The notes: generated by a model from the letters alone, not told the origin. Positions 25,740-37,570 are shown, numbered from the stretch's first letter. The stretch: DNA of 64,000 nucleotides from Himantopus leucocephalus (GCA_003993805.1 RSEF01000002.1:76069821-76133820); one strand, 5' to 3'. Made by a program: numbers and translations.

Positions 25740-26430
25740 CTGATTTTTCTTATCCCAAGACATTTTCATTTTATTTCTCTCTGTGACTTTCAAAGTCAGA
25801 TCATCTTACATTTTGCCTATTGGGTATAAGAGCTGCCTTCTAGTGTATGTTCTTCACAGACAGCAATCAAATCACCCCTGTACCACTGCATCACTGAGCT
25901 TTTTGCATCTCTTACTGTAAGTCATGCTTGTCTTTCTTGAATCATCTGCATCTCTTCCAAAGCAACTATTTAACATCTGTCTCAAGAGCATATTTTTGGG
26001 TAGACAGAATTTTGGTAGACAGTCTACCACTGGTTACATCAGTGCTAACTCCATTAGCCACCATGTCATACCATGGAGATTTGTTCAGTTTATTGTCACT
26101 CACAACACTTAATTTTTCCAGTCATTATTTTCCATACTGTTGTCCTAACTTCTGTAAGGATGGCCTTTATCCTTTAAGTTGTCTGTGCTGAAATACATTT
26201 TGTTTGCTTGCTGCTGTCTTACCAAATAATTCATGTCACTGTCCTCATGTTCTGCCTTTATTATTCAGCACTCCCCCACAGTTTGTGCAGATTTTATCAG
26301 TAACTGCTTGATGATGATTTGCCTTTTATAGTAAATATTTTTAAATCAGTTTATAACCTATCATATTGAATCTTACTTGGGTTACTTTTGCAGTTGATGA
26401 GCAATGACAGTCCATACAATGAATCAACAA
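25740..26430 (-). mobile_element. Old CR1-type LINE, 3' half of ORF2, antisense
   Basis: Read on the minus strand, this follows the order of a CR1 ORF2 downstream of the reverse transcriptase catalytic centre. Near 26300 comes the equivalent of the phrase that normally reads ADDTK-GG-VNN, here AAACTGTGGGGGAGTGCTGA. Next is AGCAAGCAAACAAAATG (about 26190-26210), matching WAQANNM. Then come AATAAACTGAACAAATCTCC (about 26090), matching the VVDNQLNMS region, and GGGGTGATTTGATTGCTGTC (about 25865-25885), matching RGDLI-VYKY. Stops and frame changes are frequent. Similarity is phrase by phrase and both edges are approximate. It is much older than the CR1 at 22.3 kb. Confidence 0.8.
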
Positions 26431-29400
26431 GACTGATCAGGAGAGCAGCCTGTATGAAAATGTGTTTTGAGTGAACTTGTACTTTGTGTAACAAAATTTG
26501 GCAGGCTGTGACCAAATCCTTCAGTGCATTGATTCTGCTCTGTGATTCAAGGCTGAGGTTTTTAATTGGAGATGAATATTATGCTTTAAAAATGTTTCCG
26601 TATTTTCAGAGAAAGCAATCACTGTGCTAAAAAAGATGAGGTCATTTGGAGAACGTGAACACTTCTGCAGATAGCAATAGTTGTCCAAATAATCCTTACT
26701 TTCCCAGTAACAGAAACCAGTGACTTGAAAGACCAAAATCCAGTGTTTTTGAAAATATTTTAGCAGATAAAATCTCACCTGTTCTGTTTGTGTTTCAGAT
26801 GTACAGGGAACCTGGAATGGGTGTGGTGGAGGCATATGAGCTGAGAACACCAGCCCCAGGAACCAGTAGAGCCAGTTCTTCTCTGTACAGCCTGGGAAAT
26901 CCTGCCTTCAAAGACATGACTTGACTGCTTTTACTAAAATAACCAGCTCACATTTAGGTAAAATTCAGACTGTAAATCATTGTCTACTGGGGCCTACCTG
27001 GATGTAGGCCATTTTCATAAGAGAACACATTTTCCTGCCATATGACAACAGAATTTGACTGGCATGTTTTGGATATTTCTTCAAGTGTGAAGCCAAAGAG
27101 AGCCATGACAAACTTCTTTTCTTAAAACTGTAGGACTCTCTTTTCCTGGGAATCAGCTCCTGCCAACACATATCTCATCCCAGTCACAATCCCAGTGCTT
27201 AAAATGCACTGTCCAGGTCTTCCACTAACTGCAGATGTTGGAACCTCTGGCATTTATCCCACTATTTAGGTTATCTCCATCTGTCCTTCAGAGGCAGAGT
27301 GATTTCACAATGTGTATGCTTTTTATAGACAATGGAAGAAATGTTCTTTTTCAAAGATCAAATCTAGTTAAACGATGCTTCAAAACAATAGCAAGCGGCA
27401 CCTTATTTTAAATCTGTAGCATTTAAACATGTAGAAGGCTAAATAAAACCAAATATGTGTTCTTATTTGACTGGACTACACAAGCCACAGTTAGGTTCCT
27501 GTATGCATTGCAGATGAAGGAAATATGAAAAGAAATTGTGTCCAGCTTTGCAATTTGAATTTTAGTGACAAGTCTTTTTTTTTGTGTAAATCTACATGCA
27601 TAGATCAGTTTGATATTGATACCATAGTCAACACACGATTTATTTCATGTTTCATTGGGATTACTATTTTTTCTCTGTGTAACTCATAATAGTAATTGCT
27701 ATGTTTAAAGAAGATTGTTGAAAGGCAAAGAAACGGAGCATTGCAATTAAGACTAGTGATGATGTATAAAAGGAAAGGAAGAGTCAGTAAGCCACTATAT
27801 ATGATACCCAGGTCAGGACAGACTGACCTGAACAGCTAACCACTTATTAATAATGTATTCATTTCCAGCAATCTTTGGATTGTTCATGGATTCTCTCTTC
27901 ACACCTAAGTTTTTATGTTTACATATTGCATTCATCCACAGTGGTGACACTCAGTCAAGAACCATTTCAATTTGAAAGAGTATAGGTTTCCAGATGAGTG
28001 AATCTATCCTATACAAATGTCCTCTAGGGCCTTCTTTAGACTGCTATCATCTTTAGAAAGGGACATTTTGTTTTAAATGCTGGAGACAGTTTGCCAGGGG
28101 AATCCCTAAATACTAGGTCTTAAGGTAATTCACAAAGCAATCAAGTTCATCAATCTGATCCTGTATTACAAGTAGGAAAAATTTACTAAAAGGCTAAAGC
28201 TCAGATTGTAGGAAAACTTCGCTATATTATTTAGGACCTTAATAAAAAAAAGAAAAATAAATAATTTACTGAAGGAAAATGTTCTCCACCTGAGATTGAA
28301 AAAGGAGAAATAGGTCAGCTATAAACTGTAGGTTTGAAACAGATGAGCTACAAAAGAAATTTAGGACAAGAGGCTATTACATCAGACAATTAGAGGAAGG
28401 AAAGGGCAGTTGATAAGCAGAGACTGCAATTGCTCAGCAGAAGTATTAAGGACCATGAAAAATCCTTTGCTCTTTTTTCATCAGTTTGCTCCACATTTAT
28501 GTCAACTTTTACTTGATGGCTGGGAGTGCAGGGTTGTGAGCTTACTTTGCTCTAAATTGTCAACAGACAAGAGGTTAAAAGGATGAATTTGAGTCCTCCT
28601 TTAAGACACGAAAAACAGACCCATTATAGCTTGATTCATATGGAACAACTCACTAGGCTGACACCCACTCATTTCCTTTCAATCACAATGCAGGGGAGTT
28701 TCCTGTTTAATCACTTCTCAGATGGTCATAATTTTGTTAGTTTCATCCTTTCATCTTCATGATCGCCATGAATTCAATGTTAGAAAACATATGCTAATTA
28801 GGAGTTGCTGTGCGGTGAGTACAGTAAATAGCTTAGCTGGATCAACAAGAAGGCCGAAATGATAAACGCATACTGAGAGAAGGTGGGGAAACTGCTCAGG
28901 TAGAAACAAACAAAAAAATCCCACCTTTATTGAATTAATGGGGACAGAGGTAGCATGAGCACTATATGAAGTTCACACAGGAAATCTAAAAGCAGAAGAA
29001 GATTTAAAGAAACTCAATACAGTCATCATTTGATGTTGCTGATGCAATGAAGATACGTAGCCAATTGGGAAAACTAAAAAAAGAAAGTGTTGAAAATACC
29101 CCAAATTAGGCGACAGAGTAACACTTTGCCCTACTAGTCCTACTATAATTCAGTAGCAGTTCTGGTTCCATGTAAGGCTATAGCCATTTATTTATAAACA
29201 AAAGAGATAGAAAAGAAATGTAAGTTTATAGGCTTGTTTAAAATGATTGATGTCAATTATCACTAAATCACTGATGTGTCTAACACAGGTGGCAATGTGT
29301 AGGATGGCAGTTTTATCCATAATAATGCACATCCTGTACAGGGCTCCTCACAGCACAAAACTGTTTTTCCAGACAGCTTTCTATTCTGCATAGAAAATAT

Positions 29401-30439
29401 TTTCCATGAGTCATTTTGTTTAAATGTAAAAGAGAATTAACTTTGATTGTTCTCATGTCCTTTTATGTTTGCTGTCTAAGAACATTTAGGTGATATAATG
29501 TCTGCAGAAAGTGAATTTTAAAGGCAGTCTCCTCATGCTCTGTTCTATGTTGTACATTAAACTCTCCAGTATTCTCCATGCTCACCTAGCTATTATGTCA
29601 AAGATTAACATGATGCTCAGGAATCACATAGTAATTTGATACAAAGCAGACGATAATTGCAGAGCTCCAGAGCTCCCTTCTCTGCCTCCTAAAATGCATA
29701 CAAATCCATACAGTTGAATCATATATTCTTCATCTTTCACCAATCAAATACTTCTCTGCAGCCCTTCCCTCTTCTGTTAAGAGTATTAAGGGAGTTCCTT
29801 AGTTGCCAGATTCACCACCAAAAAAAAAAAAAGTCTGTTATTCAGTCCCTTGTAGTCAAGATAGCTGAACAAGGAGCACCTGACCCTCTTGTGTTACTTC
29901 ATGACAAAAGTTACTTTGAGAAAATATCTGAACATGTTTCTGAGGTAAAAAAGTGTTAAATAAGTGAGCATGCATGGTTGGTCATTGAGAACAAGGGAAG
30001 CTGAAAATAGAACCTCCTTGTGAAAAGCAGCATCGCAGACTTCAGAAGCAGCATCAGAAAGAGTACTATTGAGACAAAATGAGATTGGGGGAAGATCAGG
30101 GAGAAATAGCTTGAGAACTGTGATCTTTCAGAGGGGATGCAAAAGAAGGACCATGATGATAGCTGGTGATTAAGGAGACCTCAGTAACAACAATAGTGAA
30201 TCTTATAACATGTAGCCTGACAAACTCTAGTAAAAGGAGCTAGTGAGGGAGGGCAAGAGATCTTTATGCCTTTTTTAGTGAGGCTTCTCATCAGCTAATG
30301 CTACAGCAACTAGTTTCAATCAAAATGTTCCAAGAGCCTTACATTTCATCCCAAGCCTATTAAAGGACCAATTGCTTACAAGGAGAGAAGCTTGAATGAG
30401 TTTTATTTGCCAGCAACGTTTACTGTCTCTTTCCACCAG
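26431..30439. other. Anonymous single-copy-like DNA
   Basis: About 4 kb with no recognised gene or mobile element, and a 13-base A-run at 29819-29831. The stretch 28740-28810 contains ATATGCTAATTAGG, an octamer- and homeobox-like site in otherwise unremarkable sequence. The open frame at 29714-29959 has no recognisable features. Confidence 0.5.
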
Positions 30440-30595
30440 AACTTGTCGTGGAAGTTGCACCATACTGCTTGAGCCAGACCTAATGGTTCATTGCATGCCA
30501 CTCCCCCATCTCTGGAACTGTCTCTGGCTGTCTTCTGACCTTGTGCTCAGCTGATTCACCTCATTAAAATGGGATAAAATGAAGCTAGCAAAAAC
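30440..30595 (+). repeat. MIR-like SINE relic
   Basis: The order of phrases fits a MIR element: CTTGAGCCAGACC, then GGTTCATTGCATGCCACT, then GCTGTCTTCTGACCTTGTGC, then CACCTCATTAAAATGGGATA. These correspond to the tRNA-like head, the core (GCTGTGTGACCTTGGGC) and the segment TCATCTGTAAAATGGGGATAA of MIR. Divergence is high, as expected of a relic predating birds. Confidence 0.5.
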
Positions 30596-32359
30596 CAAAA
30601 CAAATGTTTTGCTTGTTTAGGAAGATGAATTGGTTCAGCCTGCAGCTGGAGGAATGCCAGAGCCAGCGCAAAAGAGGGAATAAGACATGAAACTGAGAGA
30701 GTATTGGAGAGAAAGGTTCAAGTTGGACTGTTCCATTTTGTCACAGCCTGTATTGTGAAAATTCACCTGCAGAAAAGAGGATAGCCACTGTTCCTTTGCA
30801 CCAAATATCTTGATTTGTCTTTAGGATAAAAAAAAAAGCAATAAGAGAATCTCATCTTTTAAAAAAACCTGGGAAATTCAATTATGGCATAGAAAAGACA
30901 AGTGGTGGTGATTTTCCACGGTGTGCTTTAAGAGCATGATAGAAAAGAGAACAAAATTCAACACATGAAAAGCCATCACTGAAGTCAGGAACTGGCTTAC
31001 ACTATTTTCTTTCCTGAAACTTCTAAACATAAAAAGGAGAACAGGATGCTTTGTTTTATGGAAAGGTTTGAAAGAGATACAGTATTAGCACAACAGACAA
31101 CCGCTCCCCCCCAAAGATAATGAAGACAAGATACTATTGCACTAAAATTGAGTTTTCAGTTCATTGTCAAACTGTAAAGGGTAAGCCCGCCATTTTGTCT
31201 TCCTTTTCATCTCTCATTTTCCTTTCTTTAGGTCTCCTTGAATTTACCAGCAGAGGGAGCAGGTGGAAGAGCAAATGGGTAGGGAAAAGGAACTGACTTC
31301 GGTTAAACTTTGATCTTTGCTCCTTGTTCCAGACAGAGAAAACAGGGACCAGTTTCAGCAGCTGCTGCCAGTGGGTCAGAGTATCCACAGCACGAATACA
31401 CTTGCTTTGCCTGAGTTCTCCCTTCTTCCTCTTCCAGTTCTTGGCAGCAAAGCGGTATTAGAAAGCCTGGCTGTCCCACCAGTCCTGCCTCATTTTCATC
31501 TCTGTGCACTGGCAGTATTTAGCAGAAAATTGAGGCAGAATTCTCTAGCTGACGACATTTTAAATTCAGCTACACACTACTTTCAACACTTCCTTTAGCC
31601 TTCCTCATGTGATTTCACTGTGTCTCAACTATTTTTCTAGCATTGGACTTTACCGTAAATCTGGAACCATGCAGCCTATTCTTGTAAAATGAAAACTCAT
31701 AAGGAAATTCATGTCTGAATAATGCAATGCTAGTTTCAATTTGTTGGAGAAGCTTTTCAGTTCACCTGCCTCTCAAAAGGGGATTCGATAAGCTAAAGTC
31801 TTCTTCAAAACAATATTTGTAAGCCATTAAATGTTTTATCTGAGAATGTTAGTGTTCTCTTAAAAACACCTGCTTTTCTTCCTACCTCTCATTTCAACCT
31901 ATTCACAGATAGCTTCCTCTGCACCATTCTTGAATATGTAAGGGACTCAATACCTAATAACAAAATTAAGCCAATTACAATCTCTTATTGTATATCAAAG
32001 ATACTGCATTTTTTTCTTTTTCAGAAAAACTCAGCATGTAGGAAGATGGAGAATAGCACTCTTTCTTTTTGAAAGATAAACCTTTTGGCAATATGGGCTT
32101 ATTTTCCTTAAAACAAATATCAATGTATGAGATATGCAAAAAATGGTTTACAAGGATCAGGCACTGTTCTGTCCTCGATAAGGAGGAGGACCAGTAGGAT
32201 CAGGTCAGAGATTTAGGGAAATGCTTGATACCAGACTTCTCAGACAGACATTCCCAATAAAATCTTACACAATCATACACAAGCAGTTTAGGCGTATCAT
32301 GAAATAAACTGGCCTCTCAGAGTCCAACCTGAAGTTGCCCCCATTTTCATTTTTAACTC
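30596..32359. other. Anonymous DNA upstream of the LINE nest
   Basis: No gene recognised. The right part could hold more of the L1-type element that is clear from 32360 onward (its endonuclease region would lie here), but I could not see reliable motifs. Confidence 0.45.
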
Positions 32360-33960
32360 AGTCATGTGGGGCTTTGAGGAAGACAAACTTATTCCATACA
32401 GAGTAAAGGTGAGAACCCAATAGATCTGAAAACGGTGTTGTTTGCATTAGATCAAAGATGAGTAATTACTAACCAAAAAGCGATCACTGACCAGTTTCTG
32501 AAATTCTGACAAGTACTTTACAAAAATGATTCACCACATAGAGGAAATGGGTGGCTTTGTAACAGCTGCAGACTCCCACAACAGAGCTATAGGTGTGTCT
32601 TATCTATCCTTCTCAACCAGAGGAAATAAACAAGGCTCTGAAGGAAAAGAGCAGAGGCAAAGCCCTTAGCTCTGTTGCTGTACCTGAAGAAGTCCACCAA
32701 ATCTTCAAGAAAACTCTCAGCTCTGAGCTGGTAAGTAGTTATTTAGAGAAGGTACAGAAAGATTACAACCAACTGGAAGAAAAGCCTTTAAATTTGTCCT
32801 TAAAGTGGCAAAAGCTATGCATAACCACAGCAGATATTTGCCTGTCTTCCTCATATGAAACTATTTAAGGCTATATTTGATAAAAGTTTTGATGAGGTCA
32901 TAAGTGATAGGACTCAGGCTAAGCAGGTTAGATTTATTTTCTAAAAAGTTCAGACAACCATCGCTTGATTAATATTAGCATCCCATGCACGTTATAGAGT
33001 CCCTGTGCAGCCATTTTTCTCTAAAGAGAAGCAGGTTTTGATTGGCTGACCTAGCCACACACTGAATATTACATAGACCAGTAGTTGGCAAGTTTTGTCC
33101 AGTTTTGGACTCAGCAATATTTTCCCAAGGAAGTGCAGATCACTGAAGAGCGAATTCAAACTGACTGACAGCAGCCTTGCAATTCTTACTTGCCTTTCTT
33201 TGACCACTCAGAAGTACCTGAGCACGGGCTGAAAATCCCTGAGATATATATGGTCATATGTGGCCATCTGTGAAGTAGTTCCAAGTATAATACCCTGATA
33301 AACATTTCTTTCCCTTCCTACCTTTTTTAGCCTCTTTCAAGGAACCATTCAGGAGTGTCTCTTTTCACCTTAGTCTGATAGGACTGTATTCTTAGGGAAT
33401 AAGTGGACTCAAGACGAGAGTTTAGAAGACAAAAATCCTTTTACACGCAAATGATATCCTCTTACTTGGTACAATCCCAGATCAGTCTAGTCTGTACTGT
33501 ATTCTCTGTTTATAAAATAAATTAGGATAAAATGAAAGGACTGGTCATCTCATTGAATAAGTTGGAAGCACTCCCTCTACAGGGCCATTCAGATGGGAAC
33601 AAAGGAACTCCAAACACGTTGGCATCCAGTTTCCAAAGGAAATTCACAGTCAAGGTTAACCTAGCCCTATTAATTATGCAGTTAGTAAGTGACTTAAATA
33701 GATGGTGAGTGCTACCTCTTTCCATATGGGTAGAAGTAAACATAATTAAAATGAATGCTGGCCCTGGTATTTTGTTTACTTTCAACTCTCTCCCTATCCT
33801 TATTCCTGACATTTATTTTAACAAAACTAACATGTTGCCATTGTCCTTGTGGGACATTGGTAACCAGACCAGAAATGCTCTACAAGCCCTATAGAGGGCA
33901 TTAACCTCCAAGTGGGTGGTCAACCAAGAGGCCACAGATAAAGCTGAAATTACTTGTGCA
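32360..33960 (+). mobile_element. Fossil L1-type LINE, ORF2 reverse transcriptase
   Basis: A decayed non-LTR reverse transcriptase of the L1/Tx1 group, read in several frames. In order: EEDKLIPYRVK (~32375), like the GKLLA-RLK segment; ITNQKAITDQFLKF*QVLY (~32465-32520), like the FYQ-LY segment; EEINKALKEKSRGKA (32620-32665), like EEIEKAIKxxKxGKAPGPDG, followed by P-x5-F at L1 spacing; AKQVRFIF (~32920), like DQ-GFI; SSDNHRLINI (~32950), like SSDNIRRLINI; HANDILLLG (~33443), the YADDILLF catalytic motif with one Asp lost; and from 33720 VNIIKMNAGPGILFTFNSLP, like INIIKMNVLPKLLYLFQ-LP. Residue spacing matches block after block, which chance would not give. Stops and frameshifts show it is dead. 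The endonuclease domain and both ends are not identified. Confidence 0.85.
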
Positions 33961-34079
33961 TCCTCTAAGTTACAGCCCAAGATCCCATCTAATTAGTCCA
34001 TAAGTCAGTATTGCATACATTAATAGTCAAGAATGTATCTTGATGAGTAGAACAGAGAAAACATGCAAGAACTCAAAAC
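33961..34079. other. Junction between two LINE fossils
   Basis: About 120 bp I could not assign. It may be the decayed end of the L1-type element or the upstream part of the Jockey-like one. Confidence 0.4.
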
Positions 34080-34957
34080 TTGCTACCTCTGCAAGACAAT
34101 TCCTGAAATATCACGGTCCTTGCACTCAGACCCAGATTGCTAAATACAGGATGACCAGCCTGTAAAAACTAGGTAGCAGCTATGCCACACAGGTAATTAC
34201 CGTGCTGTAACATCGCTTGTTGTTTGCTACAAAGCATGAGGATATCTCATCTTTCAACGGATCTTGTCAATGATATGCATCTTTCTCATTGCAGAGCTAG
34301 ATGATTTTCACTATGATTGCAGTATGTATGATCAAGTTCTTCCACTGACAGCCCACACTGAAAACTAATGAAAAAGGTAAAATGTGATACTGTTCTGCAT
34401 CTGACTTCCACCTACAAACATGGTACCGCTCACTGATTCTCTAGTGAAACTGCCTGAAATAGTTCACTCAAATCTGGGGCTTATTTTTTCAACCACTGCT
34501 CAAAAGTCTTCATGAATGGCACTCAGCAAACCTTAACTCAAAGGACTACCTCTAGGCTCTGAAATAGTGCCAACTCTTTTAAACATGTGCGTCAATGATC
34601 TGCCTGAAACTTGAACTTGTAAATAATCTGACTTGATGACATCTGTTTGGGCATTAATTCTTAGGGCTTTTCTGACCTTGAAAACAACTTGAAACCTGAT
34701 TCAGCAGTAATAGTCATAACTGGCATTTGCAGTTGAATGCTTCGCTATTGTAATTTCTCCTGTAATTCAAGTTTAGTTTCTCAATTAATGGAATACAGTC
34801 TATATCTGGTCTGTGTCATAGTTCTTCTTGATGGATCTCTGACTTACCCTGTCCATCTGATAACACTGGCTGTCTGCGTCAAGACCTGCAACAACCTATT
34901 GACAAAGTTTTTGGACCTGCCATGCACAATCTTCAAACATTTAGAGTACTGTGGAAT
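34080..34957 (+). mobile_element. Fossil Jockey-like LINE, reverse transcriptase part
   Basis: A second decayed non-LTR reverse transcriptase, distinct from the L1-type copy upstream. In order: NYRAVTSLVVCYK (34195), like NYRPISLLSVCYK; DQVLPLTAHTEN (~34328), like DQVL-LT-HIE; VLHLTSTY (~34395), motif A, like VFLDLTAAYD; LKGLPLGSEIVPTLLN (~34537), motif B, like LKNGLPQGSVLAPTLFN; VNDLPET (~34591); LDDICLG (~34633), motif C, like YADDICLA; LDGSLTYPVHL (~34830); KTCNNLLTKF (~34880); EYCGIKPW (~34940). These fit the proteins usually annotated as mobile element jockey reverse transcriptase in vertebrates. The exact clade is not settled. Several stops and shifts make it dead. It breaks off where the CR1 begins. 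Confidence 0.85.
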
Positions 34958-35474
34958 AAAGCCCTGGAGGGAAGAGGGGCCCAAGAAAGCTAGGTTAATA
35001 TCAAGGATCACCTCCTCCAAGCTTGGGAGTGATGCATACCAACAAAGAGGAAGTTGGACAAAAACACCAGGAAGCCTGCATGGATGAACAAGAAGCTGCT
35101 GGAGAAACTCAGACTCAAAAAGAAAGCCTACAGAGGGTGGAAGCGAGGACAGGTAGCCTGGGAGAAATACAAAGAAATTGTCCGAGCAACCAGGGATCAG
35201 GTTAGGAAAGCTAAAGCCCTGATAGAATTAAATCTGGCCAGGGACATCAAGGACAACAAGAAAAGCTTCTATATATATGTCGGTGATAAAAGGAAGACTA
35301 GGGAAAATGTGGGCCATCTTCAGAAGGAAACAGCAGACCTGGTCACCTGGGATATGGAGACGGTTGAGGTACTGAATAATTGTTTTGCCTCCGTCTTCAC
35401 CAGCAAGTGCTCTAGCTAGACCGCCCAAGATACAGAAGGCAAAGGCAGGGACTGGGAGAATGAGGAACTACCCA
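34958..35474 (+). mobile_element. CR1 LINE fragment, ORF2 before the RT core
   Basis: A well-preserved piece of CR1 ORF2 between endonuclease and reverse transcriptase. Typical peptide phrases are [50 protein letters not shown] and [14 protein letters not shown]. The frame is open except for one shift near 35075, so it is younger than the flanking LINE fossils. The 5' edge (~34958-34965) is an internal truncation abutting Jockey-like sequence. The CR1 reads unbroken into the N gap, and its reverse transcriptase and 3' tail are not in the window, so they are either in the gap or missing. Confidence 0.93.
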
Positions 35475-35574
35475 NNNNNNNNNNNNNNNNNNNNNNNNNN
35501 NNNNNNNNNNNNNNNNNNNNNNNNNNNNNNNNNNNNNNNNNNNNNNNNNNNNNNNNNNNNNNNNNNNNNNNNNN
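35475..35574. other. Assembly gap of exactly 100 N
   Basis: Exactly 100 N bases, probably a placeholder of unknown true length. The left side is CR1 ORF2 and the right side is the C-terminal part of the Jockey-like LINE. The missing sequence should therefore contain the rest of the CR1 and a little of the older element. Confidence 0.95.
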
Positions 35575-35579
35575 GAGCA

Positions 35580-36090
35580 CAGTCTTCCAGTTTTGACCTC
35601 CTCACCTCACATTAGCCAACATGCATCTCCATGTAGTTACATCCAGTATTTTGGGTTACCCATGCTGACTAACAATGTTCTACCACACTTCTATTCTGAA
35701 GACAGTGAGCCAAAAGGGTCATGAATATCAAACCCTTGCCTCACCTTCTGCTGTATTTGAAACTCTCTGTTTAGCCCTTGTTCAACTCGCCTAATATTCT
35801 GACATCTCATATGGTCAGCCCTGTTATACTGTGGCATTTTGACAGCAGAAAATACAGACCCTGCTGGCAGCAAACTGTTCAAAATCCTACCATTTGACAG
35901 CCATGTTTTATGCTGTGATCTTCCTAAAATATTTCCAGATTGCTCAAAGCTAGAATGCTGCAACCAGACTCTGTTACAGCATAAGGAGAATCTGAACTGC
36001 AGGTGCAAGCTATGATTCACAGCGTACGACATAAATTTCCTCACCAGATGAGGTCTAAGTGCACCAGATTCTGTCTCGGAAAACGCTGAG
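35580..36090 (+). mobile_element. Jockey-like LINE fossil, C-terminal part
   Basis: On the plus strand this resumes the element interrupted at 34957. Visible pieces are FGLPMLTNNVLPHFYSEDS (~35650-35705), like WLPVLSNIAPPHLRRE; HLIWSAL (~35800), like RHPLWSAL; NPTI*QPCF (~35875), like DPTIRQPGF; DLPK (~35917), the start of DLPRRQW; and QAMIHSVRHKFP (~36010), like QTMSHIVNSCPL of the C-terminal zinc-finger-like region. Frames change between pieces. The long minus-strand open frame over the same bases (35691-36113) is a shadow. Individual matches are weaker than in the first half, but their order and the location after the CR1 fit. Confidence 0.6.
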
Positions 36091-37570
36091 GTTTCAAATG
36101 ACCAGATTTGCATATACTACTGTCACTAGTAATATTATTTACATGACCTCTCTGTCACTGAGCATGCTAAACAACCAAAAGAAGCCAGGGCAAACAGATG
36201 CTTTCATAGAGACCTAGCATATGTATTAGTATTAAGAAATTATTACTGTTTAAAGATTAAACTTACTGTCCAGTTGGTCAACATCTCAGTCTCGTTCATC
36301 AGTAGCATTCAGATCATGCACCCTGATCTCTGACCAACAGGTGGGTATTCTGTTGGGTGGTCACATTGTCTCACTCCACATTTCTAGTAGGTTTTCATGT
36401 CCACAGGTATTGAGCATATCTACCTCTTCAAGGAGCCACAGGAGTCCTATCTATACAAGGATGTTGCTGCAAAATAAAGCTGGCATTTCAGTTTACAGTG
36501 TGCTAACTACTTCATACTGTGTCCCCCATGAATGCCCATTTAAAATCCCACAGGCATCAATTGCAGAAGTGGAAAGTGGGAGAAAGAGGCCTCTGTACTG
36601 ATATTTAATAGTATGGTGAGCTAAAAAAAAGAAACATGCAAAGCGTTTGTACGAATCTTTTTGTTTTCACGTTAGTGAAATACTTTTTACAGTACATGTG
36701 GAAAAATAACTACAAGTTGTAATTTACCCTCAAAGGACTACTATGGAGCTACAGATGTGCTGAAAATTACATACATCTTTAACCTCAGCTGGACTGAGGC
36801 CAGCAGTGCCATGAGGAAATAAGATAATGAATAGAGGCTTATATTTACATTGCTAGACTTGTCTGATCACATCAGGTATTTGTATCGATGCACATGTGCA
36901 TTTGCCATATTGTAGAGGGATTGTTCACTATAGAATCAGAAACTAAATGTCTTCATATTTCTGCTGTTCATTACCTCCAATTATGTCACTTATATTTAGG
37001 AAGAATTTCTCTGGAGTTCAGCTGATAACTGCTTCTACATGAATCATGATCATGTCTATTGCTATTTGCATAGCACTGGAAATTATCAAGATGAATAGAG
37101 AGTACGATCAGAATGTAGTTTGTTCTTTTATTTTTTTCTGCTGGTAATTGGTAGGCATTGGTAATTGTTGAAGCAGATAACTATTCGAAAGGAAGCTGAA
37201 CTCTGAGGAACAGAGGTATTTCTTGATGTGGGGGGATTTGACTAGTTCATCACATTATTAAAAAAGACACTAAATGATCCAAAATAAAGTGCAAACAAAT
37301 CTCAGCACCACTTATCAAAGCAACAATCAGGAAGTGCTGATCAACTTTATTAGCTAGTTTCTTTCAGAGGAAGGTTTCAAGGATTGTTTTAATGTAGCAT
37401 GTGTAATTTCGTCCAGAAAAAAAATTGAGTTTCATAGAGGGACATTTTTTTCTCTTCACATCTGCCAGAACACAATTTATTTGTGCATAAACTTGGCTTT
37501 TACTATGCAAATCTTTTATACTTGAGATTTTCTAGGGACTGGCAACTATAAATATAAATTTTAAATACTT
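36091..37570. other. Anonymous AT-rich DNA
   Basis: No gene or repeat is recognised in this 1.5 kb. Confidence 0.55.

Noticed and set aside
32893..33207. A minus-strand 71-codon open frame within the L1 fossil
   Set aside because: The plus strand carries ordered L1 motifs over the same bases, so this frame is a shadow.
35691..36113. A 140-codon minus-strand open frame after the second gap
   Set aside because: The plus strand of the same bases carries the C-terminal motifs of the Jockey-like LINE, so the minus frame is most likely a shadow. It has no recognisable domain.
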